Source: Adenanthera pavonina (Eukaryota > Streptophyta > Magnoliopsida > Fabales > Fabaceae). From it: a stretch of DNA of 64,000 bases. Position 1 is the stretch's first letter. Every line of letters starts with the position of its first letter. The notes beneath the pieces were generated by a model. That model had not been told where the DNA came from. It ran no database searches and worked only from the letters and a program-made list of their open reading frames with translations. The stretch spans positions 24,058,501-24,122,500 of the forward strand of contig JAIVEN010000012.1 in NCBI GenBank assembly GCA_026686845.1, read 5' to 3'. Shown one piece after another: positions 54,100-64,000 of the stretch. The translations under genes were made by a program, and so were the position numbers.

Positions 54100-57000
54100 A
54101 CACATTTCTTTCAACTATTGGAATAAAACTAATGTGAAATCCCTCAATACATTTAAGTTCATTAAGCATTATTCAGAATTATTTAATCCCTCAATTGACT
54201 GAGTCAAGTAAGATTTTCACATGAAATTTCTTAACCTCTACAATAATAAATTGAGGCTTTGAAATTAAAAAAAAAAGTCCGTTGAGGTACAGATCAAATA
54301 ATAATGTTTACATTAATTGTAACACTTGTGTGGGCCGGAAAAGATTAATTGCAACACTTTGTTCTGACCCAAAAAAAATTGGAACAATTCATTAGAAACC
54401 ATTCATATCCTCACGAGCCTAGTGATAAATTCGCAAATTTTGAAATGTGTATAAACTTATTAGAAACCATTAAATTGTCATATATTATTAAATATTATGC
54501 TTTGAATATGTTAATAAATTGCAAAATCCATTTAAAAGGTGATCGAAAGTTGATCATAAATCAAAAAGCATGCATTTATCATTTTATTTTCTTTTGTTTG
54601 CAATTTGCATATGACATTTATACTCGAATCAATTTACTTAACAAGACTCTTGATTCCATGACAAGGTATAATTTGTAACATATATTTGAAAGTTTTCTGT
54701 GAAAATTACAAAATATCTCCTCCTTCTTATTCTTCTTTTTTTCATTTTATTCCTGTAATGACCTGAAATAGAGTTTCTAAAATAGAATATTAAATAGTAA
54801 AATCATTAACTTAATTAAGAATTTCAAAAAGATAAAAATATATAGTTGATAGAAAAAAAATATTACTAGATTTATTTCTTTTTTATATTTAAGTATAAAA
54901 TAAATAAATGAGTCTCAAACATTTTATTATTGGGGAATGCAATGAGTCTTTTATAGAATTCAAATTTTAACTTGCACTTTAAGAAAATTTTTGTCTTGTC
55001 TCAACATTTATAAAATTACTAAAATATCTTTTCCTCATTCTCCTTTTGGGGTTGAGATTTTGTCACTTCCACACCAAGCCCTCCTTCTCCATTGGACCAC
55101 CAACCTTGAAAAAGTAATACATAGATAGAAGGAAAAAGGAGGCAGGACATTCTTCATCACTGTTTCTCGAAGCTTCTTCATCTCCAACCCAAACATGTAG
55201 ATTTTCTTTCCTCCATTTCCTCACAGCTGTGTGCCGTGTTTTTCCACTTGTTTCTCTTGTTGCAACATCATCTTCCCTTCCTTTTGCTTTGCTGTTTGTG
55301 TATGGGGTGGTGAATTACTATTTTTCCTCCATTTTTTCCCTCTTCCTTGCTGCCCTGTTTTCCTCTGTATTCCTCCCTTTTGCTGTGCCATTCTTTCCCC
55401 TTCTTTGAATATCTGTTTTGGCGGGGTTTATATGTGCGTTTTGCTGACTTCTTCTCCCTTAAATCCGCCACTGTTTTGGTGTCAAAACAGGGGAAGAAAT
55501 GGGAGTGTGAGGCTAGCTGAAATATGAAGACAAAAGGCTCATTTTGTAATAGGTATTTCGATCATAAATTTTCTGGTTTAATATATTGATGCAAGATTGA
55601 GATGGAAAAACATAGAAATGCTAGAAAATTTTGGGATTTTAACTTTATCAATAGAAATTGATGTTTAGGAGGGCCTTGTGAATCTTTAATGAGGAACGGA
55701 AGTTGTTTGGTTAGAGATTTAAGGTTCTAGTGGCTTGCTTTGCGAATTTGAAATTGGATGCATATATGGTGTTTGGCAAAATGCTTGAGAATGTGGTTCT
55801 AATTAAAATGAGTAAGTAACCTAGTATGTTTAATGTAGTATTGGTTAAATTATAGTTTATATGATATTCAAATTTCTTGTAGAATTATGGAAAAAAGGAG
55901 GACATTAATTTAAAGTTTGGAAATCAATAGGTAAGAAATGAGGGAATTTTAATTTCTTTAAGTAATATTGGTAAATAAGTATTAAGGAAAATTTTATTAA
56001 GTTATCAATATGAAATAAAATATTATTGGTTTTTTTTTAGGTACATAGGTACGGATGTCAATATGGTTTTGTGAGGTTCTCTAGTGTATAGTTATATATA
56101 GGAAGTGTATCATGTAAGTAAATAATGTCCTACTATTAATTTACGTTGATGTTTTTAACTAAATTTGATTTCAAATAAATTTTTATGATTCTTACTTTTA
56201 TCATGATTGTTATAAAGTCTTGTATTTTCGCAAATGTTACAAAAATGCCTTGTAAAGATTTAGAGTTTCACCTATTTAAATATCTTTCATTTATTTTGTC
56301 AATATTTATACATGCATAGAATGGATGAAATAATTTCAAAGTTATTATTTATGCTTCATATATTGTGAATGGTTGAAATACAAGGGTATTTGTATTTCAT
56401 GCATGTCAGAGAGGTTTTAAGTGATCGAGCACATAATGCTGGTTACTGACTGCAGTTCTGTTAATCATTGGTGCATCATGATTAACACCCAGCTAGTTGG
56501 GTGCATATATAGAAGTTGTTAGCCTTGTGTGTCAGCCAACACACATGGAATCGAGGGATAGATTTTAATGAGCATTGTACTTATGCCTATTTTCGTGACT
56601 TCTAGCTGCGTCAGATTGGTTACTTATTCTCATGAACTATGTGTTATTTTATTCTATTTAGGTCCTCTTAAAAGATGATGATTAAGAAAAGTTTTAATCT
56701 TTAAATATTCTTATATTATATTCCACGTAATCATACATTGGCTCTTCCATCTAATTTTTTAATGAAGCTATGTTTGGAGTCAATACTTGATTAAATTTGT
56801 TACGGTTTTGTCAATTTTCGATAAGGTGAAACTTTCTTTTTCTTGCATATGATCAGAGTTGATAACTTTGTATGGTTTGATTTTAATTTCAAATTTAATT
56901 ATATTCATGGTTAAATTTACAATTGATTTATTTACTCTGTTTTTAATATATATATTTCTACTTTGGGATGTTATTTACTAGTAAATATTTTTGGCCTCAG

Positions 57001-57400
57001 ATAGTAGATTTGACTTACACTTCTGGTAGATCCCTAAGAGGCAACTTCTACTACTACAAGAAGCTCCCGACCATTTTGTTTTGGGAACAAACTCACTTGA
57101 AATGTAAAATCACTATATAATTGTCATAACGTGATAAACTTAATTTAGATGCTCCACATGATTTATAGTCCTCCCTCTTGATATGTGGATGTATATACTA
57201 TTGTAAGCAAAGCTTCATTTATTATATTTTTATTGGTTGGACTGTTATAGAATTTTTGAGAGATTCAATTTACTGAGGAAATTCTACCAAATTTTATACA
57301 AAAATTTACATTTATTTATATGTAAATAAACATGTTATTAGCCCTTGCATTATAATTGTGTGTCTTGATTTAAGTGAATTTATATGTGCTTTAAGGCTTA
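54100..57400. other. AT-rich intergenic DNA
   Basis: No supported gene. A pyrimidine-rich patch at 55050-55530 with Cys/Phe-rich open frames and a 109-codon plus-strand frame at 54349-54678 have no family resemblance. The region separates the truncated NLR pair from the flank duplications of NLR4. Confidence 0.5.
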
Positions 57401-57699
57401 TGAAATGGAAGATTATATTACATTCCATGTCAGTCACACCTATTTTCAAAATGTGACACTTCTTCTCCATATTACATTGGGCGGAACTTTTTTTTTTTTT
57501 CCCAGAACCTTCATTTCTGAATTATTCATGCCTTTCTTTATGTATAAGTACTCTTCATTGAATTGAACTAGGAAACCTGTATCGAAAAAGAACCAAACCT
57601 TCAGCCAAGGTGTGGTACGAAATGAACAATAAAGTGATGTAGAGAAAGAACTTTCACAACTATAAGAATAAGTGCCGATGTGTTCATCTTTCACAAATT

Positions 57700-60600
57700 A
57701 TAATAATTGATTTAGTAGTTGTAATCCTTCTCTAGAAATATGCTGAAAATTACCCTGAGCAATGAGCTCCACTTGATAAGTTTTTCTTTTTGTGTTTTTT
57801 CATTTTTTTAAGGAAACGAGGATGGTACCTCTAAATTTTATTAATATACCCTCACTTATGGCGGAGAGGAATACGGTGATTACATAATAGGCTTAAACAA
57901 ACAAATGAAAAGTAATACAAAATAGACCTAGAAATGCTATACTTAGATGCCTAACCTATAACCTACGGCCATGAATTTTTAAAACACAAGTCAGACAATA
58001 TGTAGCATTTTCAGTTTGACAATACAATGGGAAAAAATCAAAGAAAATAAAATAAAAACTAAAGGTAGAACAAAAAGGAAAAACCCACTTACTAAGACTT
58101 ATTTTCTTATCATTCAGAGAATGATCCTATCTATCTTGATGCAGCTTCTAACCATTGGCAGTAGCATATTGAAGTCTTTAAAAATTTCATTTCTTTCCTC
58201 TTTCTCCCTCCCTTGCCAAGAAGTCTGCTTGCTGATTTCCTCCTCTATATTGATAGTGGAACACGAATGTAACTGATAAGTTTGTACTCTTTATGCCAAA
58301 TAAAAAATTAATTGTAATAAGGTGACACAAATCTTAGGCCAAGTCATTAATATGAAAGGATAATGTTTCCTCACCATAATTCTTCTTCATACATTTCAAT
58401 CTCCACTTCTAATTGCTTCATTCCTTTTGAAATGTTTTCTTCATCTAACTCTTTCAAATCTCACTGAAAACTAAAGCAGTAAACCTTAAGCTCCAGGGAA
58501 ATGCACAATTGAACAACAAGTGAGAAATGTTCTCAGGTGAATAAAGTAGAAATAATATGTCAGCAAATGTGTTTTGAATATGTAAGTAGAGAAATATGCA
58601 TTTCATTGTGACCAAAACAACATTGGAGGATATTCATTTTTGGCCATAACTAGTAACAACATATGATCTGATTTTGAATATAACTTATAAAAGCAACATC
58701 TAAAGGTTTAAGCAGAGCAACAAAACAAAGGTTGGATTATTATTATTAACAGCTCTAACTCACCACTTTTACACTATGTGACGAAAGATCTGCATCTTCA
58801 ACATACAAACGAGGCCTTCAAGCAATGTCTCCTGTAAAACATTGCTAATTTAACTATATTTAAATGAAAGACAACATGTATAACTAACCAGCAACAAACT
58901 TAGATAGGCGTTTTAGGTAATACAATGAGGATGTCAGAGAATTAGTGAACATATTGGTTCAATGCAGAGGATATACCTTTGCAAGAATCAAACCCAGTAT
59001 TCATGAGCTCCTGTCATAAAAACTTCCTGATTGCAGCTTTAGGAATCTCAATCTAATAGAGGAATCTCACAAAAGAGAAAGGGATGAGAAAAGAATTCAA
59101 GCCAATCAAACATATAGGGAGGCTACCCGTAGGAGCAATAATGCAAAGTGAGAATCTTGATCTACCAATAAATAAATATTGGAAGGTCTTGAGTATGCAA
59201 TGATTTGAAATAATGAAAATAACTAGAATAAAAAAAAAAGATTCAGGCATTAATTTTTTTAGCCTCAATAGAAATATGATTAACCCTATCAAAAGTGCAC
59301 CCCCTCATTGACCTTCCGGATATGCTCAGAAAAACTAGAGATAAAACACATCATCAGGATAGTCAACTGGTGAGTTAAGTGATACATGTTTTGAAAATTT
59401 AAGAAGAGATAATGCATTTTATAGAAATGCAACTTCTAATTAATGGTAAGGAAATGCAATTGCTGACGATCAGCTATATTCTGATGCTATCTAGGAATTT
59501 AATAGCAATGTAAAGCATTTAAGCACTGCTATTTCCTGTGAGAGGTTGAGAAAGAACCTTTTACTGTCCTAAAAATTAGTGTTGATGTGCCTTTGCTATC
59601 AAATCTTGAATTTTGAAAAAATCTGATCTCCTTAAACTCCCCAACTTGTTGGGTTCATCTTTCTGGTTGATATGCTTAAGAAGACAAATGGTTTTTAACA
59701 GCTACTTGAAATGAAAATTTCTGGTTGCCGTGTTTATCCTTCTTCAATCAGAACAACAGATTCAGGAACTATAATCATCTTCTCCAGAAAAATGCAGGAA
59801 ATTGTTATGGGCAATCATACGAGCTCCGCTTGATAAGTTATTATTCTGCATGCGAAACAAAAATTCTATTGTGATAAGGTGACGTAACTATGAGGTCAAG
59901 ACAACTTGAAGGATTTATATTTTGGTCCCCACTAGTAAGGAAAACTGGATATGGTATTGAACCAAAAACGGTTCTCATTATTACCAGCTCTAAATCACCA
60001 ACAGATCTAACATGTGGTATAAAGATCTACTTTAATAAAAATCTTGATGAATTGCACTTGCTTGCCAGCAGAGTAATCTTTTTTAAAAACGACATTAAAA
60101 AAAAAACTTAGGAATAATGAAGGTAATAGACACCAAAGTTTTAAGAAGAATCAATTATCAATACAATAGACATTGCTTCCTATTTTTGCTTGAAACTGGG
60201 TGCATCCCTTTATTCTCTCTCTGAGGAAGTATCTTGAACAGACCAGTGAAGCCTTCAAGCAATGTTCCCACGAAATATATCTGTATAATACGGTTTATTT
60301 ATTTATTTAGCAGATATACTAAACGTATATAATTAATGGAAAGGAAGTACCTCTAGAAGCATAAGAATCATCGTTCATGTGCTAGTGGTATAAGAAGTTA
60401 CAGATTGTAGCTTTAGGAGGCTCAATCTAGCTGAGGAGTCTCATATAAGGAAGGATGTGAGAATAATTCGGCCAATCTAACATATTCAGATGCGTTCCTG
60501 TAGGTGTGCAGTGACAGCAAAGTGAGAATCTTGCTTTACGAAAGGACAAATTGGAAGGTTTAACGTACAGAATAACTTCAAATAATGACAGTAACTAAAA

Positions 60601-61250
60601 TATTAAACAAAACATAGTGATTAATTTTTACTCACAAAGGTGAGACAGTCTCAATAGAAATATGTTTAGCTCTGGCTTATAAGAAATCAAAGAATTATTT
60701 ATGCGTTTGTTTCCAAACTTTAATAATTTGAAGAAAGTATAATGTGTGAATTGTGATTTTCTTTTAACAATTCATTCATTACATCATTGACTTGTTAATT
60801 AAACTAAATTTGACAAAAAAGAAAATAGGAATTGCACATTAATTTTGTGAAAGAAAAAATTTTGTGCCTGCCGCAATATTAATGGGTAGGCTTCACAAGA
60901 GTCCCATCAATTGAAGTATTTCCAATTCCATGAATCAATGAAGTTCTCTATTACAAAGTGCGGAGGTGTCAGATAAAGGGCCGCAAAATTACCAGACAAA
61001 AAAGAATTATTTATATGTTTCCAGACTTTGAAGAAATAGGTATATTTGTGGTCCAAAAAAAAGCATATTTAAATCGTAATTAATTGATTCATTACATATC
61101 GTTGATATGCTGACTAAATTTCCTCTAAATATCTTAATTTTAAAATTAAAGAACCCGGCAAAAAAGAATCGAAGGAATTGCAGATGTATAAATTTGTGAA
61201 TAATAAAAATTTGTCCCTGAACAATATTAATGGGTAGGCTTCACATGGGG
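57700..61250 (-). repeat. Duplicated non-coding NLR 3'-flank segments
   Basis: Several ordered blocks occur two or more times. 57720-57785 resembles 59785-59840 (ending GAGCTCCRCTTGATAAGTT). 58280-58330 resembles 59865-59895 (TTGTRATAAGGTGAC). 58790-58850 resembles 60240-60275 (GCCTTCAAGCAATGT). 58980-59160 resembles 60380-60530 (GCTTTAGGA, then AAAGTGAGAATCTTG). Parts also occur downstream of NLR2 (46360-46625). No coding sequence is left, so these are repeated 3' UTR or intron-like flanks of past NLR copies. Confidence 0.65.
60690..61245. repeat. Diverged tandem duplication of ~0.2 kb
   Basis: 60690-60897 and 61001-61245 both start AAAGAATTATTTAT and end AATATTAATGGGTAGGCTTCACA. They share several words between, with many differences and indels. 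It lies just downstream of the NLR4 stop. Confidence 0.8.
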
Positions 61251-61307
61251 GTGTAATGTAAAGGAAGTACCTTCGGAGCCATAAGAGCCTGTGACTCTAG
61301 TACATCT

Positions 61308-64000
61308 TCACTTGGAGTCATCAATGATGGTGATGTGAGGGATGTGAGAAATTTTAGGCCAATCTGGTCCTCTCTCCCTTTTGCACCGCTCCTTAAGCAA
61401 TGGACAATTGTCACCAATGTATAAATGAGTAAGGGATGTGGGTAAGCCATCCTCTGGCATCCCTTCGAAACTCATGCAAGAGCAGTCTTGAAAATATAAG
61501 AAAGTAAGAGAATGGGGGTGGACCAGACCCCTGTAGTTTATTCTTCTTAATTTGTAGCATCCATCAAATGAAAGAGAGTGAAGATTGGGAGGTAGCAATA
61601 ATCCCTCCTTAGGGAACAACTCCACATCAAAATACCAAACTTGAAGTTCTGCCAAAGACTGCAGTTCATGCAAACCCCAATCCTTGGGGGAAGCAATCAG
61701 TTTTGGGCAGTGACCGATTGTAAGACGGTACAGATTTGAAAACAAACCTCCCTTTGGAACTGATTCTATCCCTGGACAAATCCATAAAATTAGGTGACGA
61801 AGGGATGTGGGTAAGCCTTCTTCTGGCATGCCTTCCAGACTGAGTGTTGGGCAGTCACAAAAAAATAATTCAGTAAGAGAATGGAGGTGGTGAAGACCCC
61901 TGTAGTTTATTCTTCTTAATTTGTCGCATCCATAAAATTCAAGAGAGTGAAGCTTGGGTGCAAGCAGTCCGCCTTCAGGGAAGCTCTCCAAATCTTCAAA
62001 GTGTTCACTAATTTCAAGTTGTTCCAAAGACAAGAGTTTATGCACACCCCAATCCTTGTGAGACGCATTGAGTTTGGGGCAACGTCTGATACGAAGGCGC
62101 TGCAGGCTGGAAAGCATGACTCCTTTTGGGAGTGATTCCATCTCTCCACAATCTTCTAAATGCAGGTCACGAAGACGAGTGGGCTCCTCTGTCAAGCTCC
62201 ATGTTGGCCTCTCTTTCATTGAAATCTTCCCACACCTTACTAATCTTAGCTCTTCCATGGCAGAGGCCTTGGGAAGTGCAGTCTCCAGGTTAGAGCACCC
62301 CTCAATATTTAACTTTTTTAAAGACGGAAGGTACTGAGGCAGAGACTTTGTAAATTTTGGACAATTCAATATACGAAGCTCTTCAATGCAGGGGAAACTA
62401 TCATCTTCAAAACATATATTCCATTCTTCCCATTCTCTCATCCCTTCAAACTTTAAAAATGAAAGGGATCGAAATGGAATATTTGAGGAGCCATTCCCAT
62501 AAAACTCTTCACCTATCACCTTTATTCCATCAAATCCAGAAATATAAAGTCTCTTGAGCGAAGGTAGCTGCCCAAGTGGTGGTAAGTTGACACACTTCCT
62601 GCACTCAAACAATCGTAAAGACATTAAATCGGGGAAATGAGAACCCCCAAACCAATTCGGAAATCTAATACCCCCATACTCTTTAACACAGAGATCTTTC
62701 ACTTTACAATTTGGCTTTAGTGCCTCCAATATCTGCTCTTCCATTTCTCGTGATCCTTCACGATTTTCACTCCAATTCAAGGTTAATTTATCCAAATGCT
62801 TCTCTTTCAAATTGGCCTCTCTAGCATTCTTAGGATCAATTCTCAAAATTAAAATTGTAATCTTTAGTTCACCCTTTAAATGTTTTAGGGCTCCTAATTC
62901 CTTTAAATCAGATCCTTTATTTCGACAAACAAAAAAATCAGTCATTGTTTGGAGCTGCTCCAACTTGCCCATACATTTGGGCATCTTCTTTATTCCACTA
63001 CCTCTCAAGTCAAGATGATGCAAGTTGATGAGTTTACGAAACTTAGATGGCAACTTGGACAACTTGTAGCAACCTGCTAATTTCAATGTCTGCAAATTAA
63101 TCATCGAACAAATTGTATCTGGCAACTTTTCAATTTTGGTGCCAGAAAGATCTAAATAACGCAAGTGCTTTAAATTGCTGACATCTTCTGTGATCTTCAT
63201 GACAAACTGATATCCCTTCAAAGATAATGCACGCATATACTTAAAACGAGTAAGTCCAGATAGCACATCATTTGCTTTTATAGAATAAATAAAGTTATTC
63301 GACAACTCAAGAAAGCAGTGTACATGGTGGCACATGAACGTATCCTCAAAGTTGTGAACAACTTCATTATAATTGGTTAAAAGTGTAAGATAACGAGCCT
63401 TGGTTGAGATTTCTTGAGCCCAATCACCCTCTAGTCGCAAACAAAACTCTCCCATCACAGATTTTGCCAAGTCATTCAAAAGGTCATGCATAATGAAGTA
63501 ATTACCATCTTCTTTTGATGGTTCAAAAAATGACCTTAACTCCAGATCTTTGAAAGTTTTGTTACCCACTTCTTCGAGGCTTTCTCCTGTCCGACTAGAA
63601 TGCAATAAACCTTCTGCCATCCATAATTGGATTACAACATTTTTGTCTATCACATAATCTTTAGGAAAGATAGAACAATAAGTAAAACAACGCTTTAGAT
63701 ATGAAGGCAGAGAATGGTAGCTCAGCCTTAAAGATGGGATTACATTGCTATCATCTTCAGATAAACGCCAAATATCACTCTTCAAAATCTTTTTCCAATC
63801 TTGAAGAGATGGTTTTGTGTACAGAAGACTTCCCAATGTTTTTATTGCTAAAGGCAGTCCTCCACACTTCTTAACAATTTCTCTACCAATTGATTCAAAC
63901 TCTCGTTTTTCACCATGGTGTTGGTCATTAAATGCATGTTTTGCAAATAACATCCAACAATCTTCATCTTGTAATGGTTTCAAAGGATGTGCATAGGTAG
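61308..64000 (-). CDS. NLR gene 4 (CNL), 3' part, open to the window edge
   Basis: The product is an intracellular immune receptor of the RPP13-like CC-NB-ARC-LRR class. The frame is open from the window edge (64000) to the TGA at 61308-61310, about 896 codons, so the start and the coiled coil, P-loop and kinase-2 lie outside. Counting from the Leu at 63983: GLPLA is at residues 42-46, the RNBS-D region CFTYCSIFPKDYV at about 99-111, LWMAEGLL at 120-127 and an intact MHD at 165-167 (IMHDLLNDLAKSVM). About 25 irregular leucine-rich repeats run from residue 215 to near the end, which is PKISHIPHITIIDDSK. The NB-ARC C-terminal part matches NLR3 closely. The distal LRR has a 123-residue internal duplication. 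No break is visible, unlike the three other copies, so it may be functional. Confidence 0.9.
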   Translation of the reverse strand, partial: TYAHPLKPLQDEDCWMLFAKHAFNDQHHGEKREFESIGREIVKKCGGLPLAIKTLGSLLYTKPSLQDWKKILKSDIWRLSEDDSNVIPSLRLSYHSLPSYLKRCFTYCSIFPKDYVIDKNVVIQLWMAEGLLHSSRTGESLEEVGNKTFKDLELRSFFEPSKEDGNYFIMHDLLNDLAKSVMGEFCLRLEGDWAQEISTKARYLTLLTNYNEVVHNFEDTFMCHHVHCFLELSNNFIYSIKANDVLSGLTRFKYMRALSLKGYQFVMKITEDVSNLKHLRYLDLSGTKIEKLPDTICSMINLQTLKLAGCYKLSKLPSKFRKLINLHHLDLRGSGIKKMPKCMGKLEQLQTMTDFFVCRNKGSDLKELGALKHLKGELKITILILRIDPKNAREANLKEKHLDKLTLNWSENREGSREMEEQILEALKPNCKVKDLCVKEYGGIRFPNWFGGSHFPDLMSLRLFECRKCVNLPPLGQLPSLKRLYISGFDGIKVIGEEFYGNGSSNIPFRSLSFLKFEGMREWEEWNICFEDDSFPCIEELRILNCPKFTKSLPQYLPSLKKLNIEGCSNLETALPKASAMEELRLVRCGKISMKERPTWSLTEEPTRLRDLHLEDCGEMESLPKGVMLSSLQRLRIRRCPKLNASHKDWGVHKLLSLEQLEISEHFEDLESFPEGGLLAPKLHSLEFYGCDKLRRINYRGLHHLHSLTELFFCDCPTLSLEGMPEEGLPTSLRHLILWICPGIESVPKGGLFSNLYRLTIGHCPKLIASPKDWGLHELQSLAELQVWYFDVELFPKEGLLLPPNLHSLSFDGCYKLRRINYRGLVHPHSLTFLYFQDCSCMSFEGMPEDGLPTSLTHLYIGDNCPLLKERCKRERGPDWPKISHIPHITIIDDSK
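61430..62080 (-). repeat. Internal tandem duplication in the NLR4 LRR
   Basis: The DNA word CTGTAGTTTATTCTTCTTAA occurs at 61531 and 61900, an offset of 369 bp or 123 codons. The two protein copies share GLL-PxLHSLxFxGCxKLRRINYRGL and then EGMPExGLPTSLxHL, each preceded by CPKLxASxKDWG. The frame is kept. Confidence 0.9.

Noticed and set aside
54349..54678. 109-codon plus-strand open frame
   Set aside because: No similarity to any family I recognise, no neighbouring exons, AT-driven composition.
55231..55527. Cys/Phe-rich 98-codon frame in a pyrimidine-rich patch
   Set aside because: Composition explains it; no signal peptide-mature peptide layout convincing enough to call a secreted peptide.

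Overview
The window is nuclear DNA of a flowering plant, almost certainly a eudicot. The evidence is two split housekeeping genes with GT-AG introns (eIF2B beta and an F-box protein of the SKIP5 type), a cluster of CC-NB-ARC-LRR resistance genes, and plant-type LTR retrotransposons, hAT, Mutator, PIF and Stowaway elements, an RTE-type LINE fragment and a tRNA-derived SINE. I cannot name the species. Base composition is strongly AT-rich outside the genes.

Layout. 1-4326: 3' part of a Sirevirus-like Copia element, with a decayed envelope-like ORF, polypurine tract and 3' LTR. 4327-12033: a decayed Copia element on the plus strand. It is split at 5130/10028 by a second Copia element of the same lineage in the opposite orientation (5131-10027), and the split is flanked by a perfect 5-bp target duplication. 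12477-14462: a broken SINAT-type E3 ligase gene. 16035-17149: a non-autonomous Mutator-like element with a perfect 9-bp target duplication. 18142-22870: intact eIF2B beta (9 coding exons, 415 residues), convergent with 25068-27440, an intact SKIP5-like F-box gene (5 exons, 270 residues). 27680-32278: a complete but decayed hAT transposon. 34.7-35.1 kb: an orphan RNase H-like fragment. 35555-39866: NLR pseudogene 1, carrying a Stowaway-like element (itself carrying a LINE fragment) and a small hAT-like MITE. 41180-45259: a solo LTR of about 4.1 kb with a 5-bp target duplication. 46838-51935: two truncated NLR pseudogenes (2 and 3) joined head to tail; NLR3 is interrupted by a 1.7-kb non-autonomous LTR element. 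52-57.4 kb: AT-rich intergenic DNA with a SINE, a PIF-like MITE and microsatellites. 57.7-61.25 kb: duplicated non-coding NLR flanks. 61308-64000: the 3' part of an open, apparently intact NLR gene that runs off the window.

How it fits together. The left half is a retrotransposon nest beside a small conserved-gene island. The right half is a CNL cluster on the minus strand in which at least three of four members are dead, each by a different combination of point changes, deletions and transposon insertions. Several insertions are datable relative to each other because the target duplications, and in places the interrupted reading frames, can be read across the junctions. I found no convincing wholly new system. 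The most unusual objects are the small LTR element with a chromodomain-like tail (50096-51832), the LINE-in-Stowaway-in-NLR nest (37106-37813), the solo LTR with four spaced repeat units, and the NLR2/NLR3 truncation chimera.
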